From NCBI GenBank assembly GCA_950097015.1, contig CATNEN010000005.1:5819501-5883500 (forward strand): 64,000 nucleotides of DNA, read 5' to 3'. Shown piece after piece: positions 11,263 to 23,200 of this stretch. The first letter of the stretch is position 1. Every line of letters begins with the position of its first letter. The stretch is from Macrostomum hystrix. Taxonomy: Eukaryota > Platyhelminthes > Macrostomidae. A program made the position numbers and the translations under genes. The notes under the pieces are model-generated. The model saw only the letters and a program-made list of their open reading frames with translations, made no database searches and had not been told where the DNA came from.

Positions 11263-14200
11263 CTGCGGAGGGAGGGGTGGGTGGGTGCGCTCGGTTGCAA
11301 CTGATAACTCAGAAATTAAAGATAGCTGTCTGTCTTTAGACTTATTTTCCACACGACTCATAATTATAGAGTGACTAGAATGAGTAATGGAGTGACTAGA
11401 ATATGTAATGGAGTGACTAGAATATGTAATGGAGTGACTAGAATGAGTAATGGAGTGACTAGAATGAGTAATGGAGTGACTAGAATATGTAATGGAGTGA
11501 CTAGAATGAGTAATGGAGTGACTAGAATGAGTAATGGAGTGAATAAAATGAGTAATGGAGTGACTAGAATGAGTAATGGAGTGACTAAAATGAGTAATGG
11601 AGTGACTAGAATGAGTAATGTAGTGACTAGAATGAGTAATGGGATGACTAGAATGAGTAATGGAGTGACTAGAATGAGTAATGTAGTGACTAGAATGAGT
11701 AATGGAGTGACTAGAATGAGTAATGTAGTAACTAGAATGAGTAATGGAGTGACTAGAATGAGTGATGGGGTGACTAGAATGAGTAATGTAGTGACTAGAA
11801 TGAGTAATTTAGTGACTAGAATGAGTAATGGAGTGACTTGAATGAGTAATGGAGTGACTAGAATGAGTAATGTAGTGACTAGAATGAGTAATGGAGTGAC
11901 TTGAATGAGTAATGGAGTGACTAGAATGAGTAATGGAGTGACTAGAATGAGTAATAGAGTGACTTGAATGAGTAATGGAGTGACTAGAATGACTAGTAAA
12001 AGCGACTAGAATGAGTAATTATAGATTAACAAGAATAAGAATTGTAGTCACTAGATTGAGAACAAATGTATTGTACTTATTGTAAAAAAACAAGAAACCA
12101 ATCACAGTAAATTGGAATTTAAAAGCTAATTAAAAGGACCGGGCACTACTTGACTACTAAGCCGGAGGGCGGCATTGGCGTTGGCCGCTGTGGCCGCAGC
12201 AGACGAGCCAGAAGTTGACGATGAAACTGGTAGCGACTGGCAGCTGTCTAGCGAGGCTAAGCTGGAATTCGAGCCGCACAATTCGGCCCTCTGAAATGAA
12301 AATATTAGCGATGCATTAGGAAGCATGGATGCAACATATAGAGTAGCAACTAATTGACGATTTGGGATCTGGAAGAGTAAACACAACTTTTACAAGTGGA
12401 TTCTGTCGAGCAGCAGGAAACTCAGAGTATTAAAAATTGAGGATAAGCAACAACTTAAGGACAAACGACCTAAAAAGAGTACCTACTTGGCTTCTAAGAA
12501 AGTAAAAACACAGTGATACAAGAGGATTACAGACCGCAGATCAGGGGATAACTATTTGAAGATTAAGGGATAACTATCTGAGAATCAGGGGATAACTACC
12601 TGAGGATCAGGGGATAACTATCTGAGAATCAGGGGATAACTACCTGAGGATCAGGGGATAACTATCTGAGGATCAGGGGATAACTATCTGAGGATCAGGG
12701 GATAACTATCTGAGGATCAGGGGATAACTGTCTGAGGATCAGGGGATAACTATCTGAGGATCAGGGGATAACTATCTGAGGATCAGGGGATAACTATCTG
12801 AGGATCAGGGGATAACTATCTGAGAATCAGGGGATAACTACCTGAGGATCAGGGGATAACTATCTGAGGATCAGGGGATAACTATCTGAGGATCAGGGGA
12901 TAACTATCTGAGGATCAGGAGATAACAGCCATAGGATCAAGGGATAACAGCCATAGGATCAGGGGATAACTATCTGAGGATCAGGGGATAACTATCTGAG
13001 AATCAGGGGATAACTATCTGAGAATCAGGGGATAACTACCTGAGGATCAGGGGATAACTATCTGAGGATCAGGGGATAACTATCTGAGGATCAGGGGATA
13101 ACTATCTGAGGATCAGGGGATAACTATCTGAGGATCAGGGGATAACTATCTGAGGATCAGGAGATAACAGCCATAGGATCAAGGGATAACAGCCATAGGA
13201 TCAGGGGATAACTACCTGAGGATCAGGGGATAACAGGCTGAGGATCAAAAGATAACAGCCCGAGGATCAGAAGATAATTACCTAAGAACTTCGGGATAAT
13301 TATCTAGGGAATTTTAGATGACAGGGGATGGCTGCCAAAGGATCAGGGGATAACAGCCATGGGATCAGGGATTTCGTGGCTTACCATAGTCCAATCAGCC
13401 AGAGACCCCAGACGCTGCTGCTGCTGTTTCTGCAAAGCCAAAGCTGGCGAAGATGTACCGCCGGCTCCATCTGCAGCTAGCCTAGAAGCGGCTGTAGAAG
13501 CCGAAGAGGTTGAGGCCCTTGCCAGACGAAAGCTTCTACGCAGGCCAGAGAGGCCGCGACGCAATGAATCGCCAAGGCGGCCAACCGGCCTCTTGAACTC
13601 CGTCGCCGGTGCGCGGTGAATAGTTTGCAGAGCCTGATGCTGCGGCGTGGCAATTGTTGACGAGTTCAACAACATTGCCGATGGCGTTGGAGGCGGAGGC
13701 GGCGGTGGAGCAAGAAAGACAGAGTCGCCTTGCTGCTGCTGCTGCGGAGTCTAATAGAATAAAAATCACCTGGCTTAGGTTTGCATACACTTTTTGGTTT
13801 TTCTTCTAGGAGTTAAAAACTGCATTAAAACTGAGCACATAAAAAACTGACCGAGAACACTGACAAGGGAATCCTGAAAAATGATAAAAATATTTTATCT
13901 TTCTTTTGTTCTAACTTACTTATCTGTCTCCTCTTATACCTCCCGTTTTCTACCCCCTATTATCTCCCTCTCTTTTCTATCAAACATTCTTTCTCCCATT
14001 CTATCACCTATTCTTTCTCCCAATCTATCACCCATTCTTTCTCCCTATCCATCTCCCATTCTTTCTCCCAATCTATCACCCATTCTTTCTCCCTATCTGT
14101 CACCCATTCTTTCTCCCTATCCATCTCCCATTCTTTCTCCCAATCTATCACCCATTCTTTCTCCCTATCTGTCACCCATTCTTTCTCCCTATCTATCTCC

Positions 14201-17200
14201 CATTCTTTCTCCCTATCTGTCACCCATTCTTTCTCCCTATCTATCTACCATTCTTTCTCCCTATCTATCACCCATTCTTTCTCCCTATCTATCACCCATT
14301 CTTTCTCCCTATCTATCACCCATTCTTTCTCCCAATCTATCTACCATTGTTTCTCCCTATCTATCTACCATTGTTTCTCCCTATCTATCACCCATTCTTT
14401 CTCCCTATCTATCTACCATTCTTTCTCCCTATTTATCTCCCATTCTTTCTCCCTATCTGTCACCCATTCTTTCTCCCTATCTATCACCCATTGTTTCTCC
14501 CTATCTATCTACCATTCTTTCTCCCTATCGATCTACCATTCTTTCTCCCTATCTATCTACCATTCTTTCTCCCTATTTATCTCCCATTCTTTCTCCCTAT
14601 CTATCTACCATTCTTTCTCCCTATCTATCACCCATTGTTTCTCCCTATCTATCTACCATTCTTTCTCCCTATCGATCTACCATTCTTTCTCCCTATCTAT
14701 CTACCATTCTTTCTCCCTATCTATCACCCATTCTTTCTCCCTATCTATCACCCATTCTTTCTCCCTATCTATCACCCATTGTTTCTCCCTATCTATCTAC
14801 CATTCTTTCTCCCTATCGATCTACCATTCTTTCTCCCTATCTATCTACCATTCTTTCTCCCTATCTATCACCCATTCTTTCTCCCTATCTATCACCCATT
14901 CTTTCTCCCTATCTATCACCCATTCTTTCTCCCTATCTATCACCCATTCTTTCTCACTATCTATCACCCATCCTTTCTCCCTATTTATCTCCCATTCTTT
15001 CTCACTATCTATCACCCATTCTTTCTCCCTATCTATCACCCATTCTTTCTCCCTATCTATCACCCATTCTTTCTCCCTATCTATCACCCATTCTTTCTCA
15101 CTATCTATCACCCATCCTTTCTCCCTATTTATCTCCCATTCTTTCTCACTATCTATCTACCATTCTTTCTCCCTATCTATCACCCATTCTTTCTCCCTAT
15201 CTATCTACCATTGTTTCTCCCTATCTATCACCCATTCTTTCTCCCTATCTATCTACCATTCTTTCTCCCTATCTATCAAACATTCTTTCTCCCTATCTAT
15301 CACCCATTCTTTCTCCCTATCTATCACCCATTGTTTCTCCCTATCTATCTACCATTCTTTCTCCCTATCTATCACCCATTCTTTCTCCCTATCTATCTAC
15401 CATTCTTTCTCCCTATCTATCACCCATTCTTTCTCCCTATCTATCACCCATTGTTTCTCCCTATCTATCTACCATTCTTTCTCCCTATCTATCACCCATT
15501 TTTTCTCCCTATCTATCACCCATTTTTTCTCCCTGTCTATCACCCATCCTTTCTCCCTATTTATCTCCCATTCTTTCTCCCTATTTATCTACCATTCTTT
15601 CTCCCAATCTGTCACCCATTCTTTCTCACTATCTATATACCATTCTTTCTCCCAATCTGTCATCCATTCTTTCTCACTATCTATCACCCATTCTTTCTCC
15701 CTATCTATCACCCATTCTTTCTCCCTATCTATCACCCATTCTTTCTCCCTATCTATCACCCATTCTTTCTCCCTATCTATCACCCATTCTTTCTCACTAT
15801 CTATCACCCATCCTTTCTCCCTATTTATCTCCCATTCTTTCTCACTATCTATCACCCATTCTTTCTCCCTATCTATCACCCATTCTTTCTCCCTATCTAT
15901 CACCCATTCTTTCTCCCTATCTATCACCCATTCTTTCTCACTATCTATCACCCATCCTTTCTCCCTATTTATCTCCCATTCTTTCTCACTATCTATCTAC
16001 CATTCTTTCTCCCTATCTATCACCCATTCTTTCTCCCTATCTATCTACCATTCTTTCTCCCTATCTATCACCCATTCTTTCTCCCTATCTATCTACCATT
16101 CTTTCTCCCTATCTATCAAACATTCTTTCTCCCTATCTATCACCCATTCTTTCTCCCTATCTATCACCCATTGTTTCTCCCTATCTATCTACCATTCTTT
16201 CTCCCTATCTATCACCCATTCTTTCTCCCTATCGATCTACCATTCTTTCTCCCTATCTATCACCCATTCTTTCTCCCTATCTATCACCCATTCTTTCTCC
16301 CTATCTATCACCCATTCTTTCTCCCTATCTATCACCCATTTTTTCTCCCTGTCTATCACCCATCCTTTCTCCCTATTTATCTCCCATTCTTTCTCCCTAT
16401 TTATCTACCATTCTTTCTCCCAATCTGTCACCCATTGTTTCTCCATATCTATCTCCCATTCTTTCTCCCTATCTATCTACCATTCTTTCTCCCTATCTAT
16501 CACCCATTCTTTCTCCCTATCTATCACCCATTCTTTCTCCCTATCTATCACCCATTCTTTCTCACTATCTATCACCCATCCTTTCTCCCTATTTATCTCC
16601 CATTCTTTCTCACTATCTATCTACCATTCTTTCTCCCTATCTATCACCCATTCTTTCTCCCTATCTATCTACCATTCTTTCTCCCTATCTATCAAACATT
16701 CTTTCTCCCTATCTATCACCCATTCTTTCTCCCTATCTATCACCCATTGTTTCTCCCTATCTATCTACCATTCTTTCTCCCTATCTATCACCCATTCTTT
16801 CTCCCTATCGATCTACCATTCTTTCTCCCTATCTATCACCCATTCTTTCTCCCTATCTATCACCCATTCTTTCTCCCTATCTATCACCCATTCTTTCTCC
16901 CTATCTATCACCCATTTTTTCTCCCTGTCTATCACCCATCCTTTCTCCCTATTTATCTCCCATTCTTTCTCCCTATTTATCTACCATTCTTTCTCCCAAT
17001 CTGTCACCCATTGTTTCTCCATATCTATCTCCCATTCTTTCTCCCTATCTATCTACCATTCTTTCTCCCTATCTATCACCCATTCTTTCTCCCTATCTAT
17101 CACCCATTCTTTCTCCCTATCTATCACCCATTCTTTCTCACTATCTATCACCCATCCTTTCTCCCTATTTATCTCCCATTCTTTCTCACTATCTATCTAC

Positions 17201-20200
17201 CATTCTTTCTCCCTATCTATCACCCATTCTTTCTCCCTATCTATCTACCATTCTTTCTCCCTATCTATCAAACATTCTTTCTCCCTATCTATCACCCATT
17301 CTTTCTCCCTATCTATCACCCATTGTTTCTCCCTATCTATCTACCATTCTTTCTCCCTATCTATCACCCATTCTTTCTCCCTATCTATCTACCATTCTTT
17401 CTCCCTATCTATCACCCATTCTTTCTCCCTATCTATCACCCATTGTTTCTCCCTATCTATCTACCATTCTTTCTCCCTATCTATCTACCATTCTTTCTCC
17501 CTATCTATCACCCATTTTTTCTCCCTATCTATCACCCATTTTTTCTCCCTGTCTATCACCCATCCTTTCTCCCTATTTATCTCCCATTCTTTCTCCCTAT
17601 TTATCTACCATTCTTTCTCCCAATCTGTCACCCATTCTTTCTCACTATCTATCTACCATTCTTTCTCCCAATCTGTCATCCATTCTTTCTCACTATCTAT
17701 CTACCATTCTTTCTCCCAATCTGTCACCCATTGTTTCTCCATATCTATCTCCCATTTTTCAGTGAATCATAGCTAAGATACTTGTTAGTCAGTAAAGCAA
17801 ATGACAAAAATGACGCCACCACCGCTAATGGATATAAAAATAACACATTATGGAACAACGAGTAAACCTTAAAGCCGCATGCCCCGGCCGATACAAAGCT
17901 GTTCTGGCCTTCCTGATTGGACGCCCGATCGTCGTCAGTGACAACACCGGATGGCGAGGCGGGACAGGGAAAGTCGCCGAGAACAGCGGAGGAGTCTAGA
18001 CCCGGGTTAGAAGTCTGGTGCTGTTGCTGCTGAAGGGCAGCCGATACAGCTCTAGTCAGAGTGCGCCTGGGAGTTCGATTCGATAGTGCCCTGGTGACTC
18101 GCTTGCCGAATCGTCTAGCCTTGGCGCTCAGCTGAAGCTGCCGATCAAAGATGCCGCTAGTCTCCACCCTCAATTCGTCGATATCAACTCGAGCAAAATA
18201 AGAGTCCAAAGACTCAGCCGAACAGGTGGCCGAACAGATCTGGGCGCAAACCGATCGAAGAAATGCCGGCTTATCAGCGGAGCCAATCAGAGCAAACGAC
18301 AGGACGAATAATTCGCTGGACTCGGCCGACCGGCAGACGAAAGCGAATAGGCGCCGAATGTCGGTTGGATCGCGATCGTCTGTCAGAGTGCAGACTCGAC
18401 GTACACGACTCAGATGCAGCAGCTCCAGATGGCGATACTGACGCTTCGGCGGCTTCAATGCGCTGCTAGACGGCTTACTGGGACCCGAGGCTGCGGCTGC
18501 GGCTGCGACCGAGGCGGCCACTGAACTGCCGGCTACGCTGGCGCCGACACCGCCGCCACTTTTGCGCAACTTGGAGATCTGAGTGAGCAAGATATCACAA
18601 ATACAAGATACACTTTTAAACTGTTGCTGAGAATAGTCTATCAGGTTATCTGACTGTTTTCTAACTAGACAATCCCTGCTGTCTTCTGCTAGATTATCAC
18701 AATGATCTAATCCTAGAATGTCCCAATGATCTAATCCTAGAATGTCCCAATGATCTAATCCTAGAATGTCCCAATGATCTAATCCTAGAATGTCCCAATG
18801 ATCTAATCCTAGAATGTCCCAATGATCTAATCCTAGAATGTCCCAATGATCTAATCCTAGAATGTCCCAATGATCTAATTCTAGAATATCCCAATGATCT
18901 AATTCTAGAATGTCCCAATGATCTAATCCTAGAATGTCCCAATGATCTAATCCTAGAATGTCCCAATGATCTAATCCTAGAATGTCCCAATGATCTAATT
19001 CTAGAATATCCCAAATGATCTAATCCTAGAATATCCCAATGATCTAATCCTAGAATGTCCCAATGATCTAATTCTAGAATATCCCAATGATCTAATCCTA
19101 GAATGTCCCAAATGATCTAATCCTAGAATGTCCCAATGATCTAATTCTAGAATATCCCAATGATCTAATCCTAGAATGTCCCAATGATCTAATCCTAGAA
19201 TGTCCCAATGATCTAATTCTAGAATATCCCAAATGATCTAATCCTAGAATATCCCAATGATCTAATCCTAGAATGTCCCAATGATCTAATTCTAGAATAT
19301 CCCAATGATCTAATCCTAGAATGTCCCAAATGATCTAATCCTAGAATGTCCCAATGATCTAATTCTAGAATATCCCAATGATCTAATCCTAGAATGTCCC
19401 CAATGATCTAATCCTAGAATATCCCAAATTATCTAATCCTAGAATATCCCAAATGATTTAATCCGAGAATATCCCAATTTTATAATCTTAGAAAATCCCA
19501 ATGATCTAATCCTAGAATATCCCAATGATCTAATCCTAGAATATCCCAAATGATATAATCCTATAATGTCCCAATGATCATAACAATATTAGCACTAGCA
19601 AACGGTACCTACACTCACCTGCAAATAATCAGTAAACAGTAACAGAGACAGAAAACTGCCAGGTCCAGCCAATGGCCGATAGCCGGAAGATCCGTTAGCC
19701 AATTCGATAACGTCCACCCGGTCAACAATGGCCCTATGCGATGATAGCAGCGAAGGCGGACAATTTTCAATATCGTTGATAATGTCAAACATGGCCAGCT
19801 GGGAATCTGTTGTGCGTTTCTCCTCGTTGATATGATCCAAAGCTTTGCGTACAACAGCGAGGGCGTGCTGAAGACAGGCGTGATCGGGGTTATCTTCAGC
19901 GGTAGCTTTCAACATGTCGCCAAGCAGCAGGGTGACCGATGGCAGGCGTTGAACCGGCCGGATTAGCAGCTCCTTGAGCGACTGTCGAAGGCATTCCTTT
20001 CGGCTGAGGCACAGTCTGAGGTAGGCGCGAAATCTCGGATCTCTCTGTTCCCACCGGGCCATCTCCTCTTTGGCTTGTTCAACAAAATTAACAAACGGCG
20101 GATAGACCTGGCTTAGCTGTTCGGCGCGATCTGTGAACACTTTGCCAACTAGACAGCCGTCTGACCAGTTCTCTGTGAGCCTCTGCGAGAATGGTAGGGT

Positions 20201-23200
20201 TTGAGTAACTTTATGAGCATTTGAGTGATGAGGTTTATGAGCACATTAGAGAGTAGGTTTATGAGCACATTAGAGAGTAGGTTTATGAGCACATTAGAGA
20301 GTAGGTTTATGAGCACATTAGAGAGTGGGTTAATGAGCACATTAGAGAGTGGGTTAATGAGCACATTAGAGAGTAGGTTTATGAGCACATTAGAGAGTAG
20401 GTTTATGAGCACATTAGAGAGTGGGTTAATGAGCACATTAGAGAGTGGGTTAATGAGCACATTAGAGAGTGGGTTAATGAGCACATTAGAGAGTAGGTTT
20501 ATGAGCACATTAGAGAGTAGGTTTATGAGCACATTAGAGAGTAGGTTTATGAGCACATGAAGGGTAGCTTTTTGAGCCACTAACCTTAAGAGCAGACTCG
20601 ATGCCGCGATGCAGTTTATAGATGGGTTCCAGGCCGTGAAAGATTATTTCCACAGCCATGTCTGGCAGTAGGGCGCCACCAGGCCTAGTTGAATCCGTCA
20701 CTTCTCGGCGAATGACGTCAACAATGACACCGAGAATGCTGACATAGTTAGCTTCAGTGTGAGCCAGTTCTAGCGCCTTCTGCAGTCGACGCTGTTGTCG
20801 AGCATCAACAGCTGCTGAAAGTTGCTGTTGCTGCTGCTGCTGAGAGCTTGAAGCAACAGCTGGAGATGATGAAAAGCCGTCAATACCAATGGCTGCATTT
20901 GAAGACAGGCCACGTTCAGCAACAGGCGACAGGGCGCAGCTGTCCGCGGTGGCATCCAGCAAGCTGGCAGCGCTGCTGACTCCAGACAGTCTGTGCATAG
21001 CCGGACTAGGCATTGATAACAGGTTCAACATTTCAACAGCGTCCGGCGGGCCGGCCAATGATTCCAACGGCTGCTGGGGCGCCAGACGACGACGCTTGCG
21101 AGCTAAGACATTGGCGATGGACGACGATGTACTCAAGGAAGTTCCCGTTGAAGATGCGGAAGCGCCGGCAGACGAGACCGTGGTAGATTCAACCGATGGT
21201 TTCAAAGCGTACAGGCTAGCAGCGAATTGAAAGCCGTTCTGAATGGCCAACCAGAACCATTCGCTGCGGACAGTGACAACACTGGGCGAACCGATAGCTA
21301 AATTCGGCAGAGAGCGCACATCCAGTAGGTCGTCATTGACAACTATCTGGGTGGCTGATGCGGCTGCTGTTGTTGACTTGGACGAAGGCGCCAAATCGGC
21401 TATAGAAACAACAGATCCTCCAGCCTCTCTGGTTAGCTGGGCCATCTCGGCGGTGTCTGAGTCCGAATAGCCATAGAATGCCAGGGTGTTGCCAACGAAT
21501 GGCTTCAGTCGATGTCGTGTAGACTGCGAACAATTCGAAGTGAGAATTTTGAACCGATCTAGTTAAGAATTGTTTTACGTTACTCAAATTCAAAACTATA
21601 ATATATTCGTTAATGCATATAGCTACATCTTAGGAGCACACATTTCTGGACATTACTACACGCATCCAAAGACATTACAGCCATTCAGTCCGTGGACACC
21701 AAGGGGTTGAAACACCAATGCGTGATAAGGACACTACCAGTCAGGGCAGATGTACACATTGTGTGTGAGTCTGTGCTCAGGAGTCAGCGGAATGAGCATA
21801 ATTGCCTCTTCGCTGGCTGCGGGCCTACTATAACCAAAATTACTATGATTTCATGCCCGCTGTCAATTCTACGAGTAAATATAAATAATAAAAAATAAAT
21901 CTATTTAAACACCCTCTCCCCTGTCTCATACCTCCCTGTCTCGTCTATCTTGTGCCTCATTTCTCCCCTGCCTTAGCTCTCCCGTGTCTTATCTCTCCCG
22001 TGTCTTATCTCTGCCGTGTCTTATCTCTCTCCTGTCTTATCTATCCAGTGTCTCATCTCTCTCCTATCTTATCTATCCAGTGTCTCATCTCTCTCCTATC
22101 TTATCTATCCAGTGTCTTATCTCTCTCCTATCTTATCTATTCAGTGCCTTATCTCTCTCCTATCTTATCTATCCAGTGTCTTATCTCTCTCCTATCTTAT
22201 CTATCCAGTGTCTTATCTCTCTCCTATCTTATCTATTCAGTGTCTCATCTCTCTCCTATCTTATCTATCCAGTGTCTCATCTCTCTCCTATCTTATCTAT
22301 CCAGTGTCTTATCTCTCTCCTATCTTATCTATCCAGTGTCTTATCTCTGGATCAGGGGATAGGCTTTAGGTTTATAGGCCTAACCAATAAGTTTGCCGAC
22401 CCCAGTCGCAGACAATAGAGCCTCTAACAATGAGACGCAACTCACCAATTCACCGGAATTCGCGCTAACAGCGCAACCCGAAGAGCTAGTCTGATCTCGA
22501 GCTAGCCAAGCTGCTTCAACCCAGTCGGCGGTCATGACCGGTATGCCATAGGTGACTGCTTTTCTATACTTGGCATCGGCTGTAGATACGGCAATCAGGT
22601 GGGTGACCTTTCTAGACACATCGGCTCTGATGCCGCCGCCAAGACAGTGAACTAGGAATGCAATGCGAGACACTCGAGCCTTCTCGGAGAAGCCAGTCAG
22701 GCAGGCGACAACGCCACGCATGCCGCAGGAATAGACGGGTCGGCGAGGCCAGTCAATGCCAGCCGACTCGCCTAGACGATGCAGAAGCAACAACTGATTT
22801 AGAGCTGGAGGACCAACCACACAGTAGGTTGGACCAGTTGATGTTGGCAAAGAGGTCAGCTTTTTGAATAGGCCGCAGTGTTTATCGAAATCAAATTGAT
22901 CCGTGATGTAGATGAAACGGCGAATGCTAGACGCGGCTGATGACGATAAAGACGATAAATGCTGCTCGATTGTAGTGGCGAATTCTATTGGACGGTGAAA
23001 ACTCTGCGAAATGTTGGGTCGGGTAGAATGTGTAGAATTTACAAGTGATTGGCTATCAGTTCTGATTAGGTATCAGTTCTGATTGGGTATCAGTTCTGAT
23101 TGGGTATCAGTTCTGATTGGGTATCAGTTCTGATTGGGTATCAGTTCTGATTGGGTATCAGTTCTGATTGGGTATCAGTTCTGATTGGGTATCAGTTCTG

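Noticed and set aside
13881-17772. Open frames of 1294 and 1141 codons (ILSPYLSP and FFLPIYHP repeats)
   Set aside because: Products of the 24-bp intronic minisatellite, antisense to ECT2, with no start context or domain.
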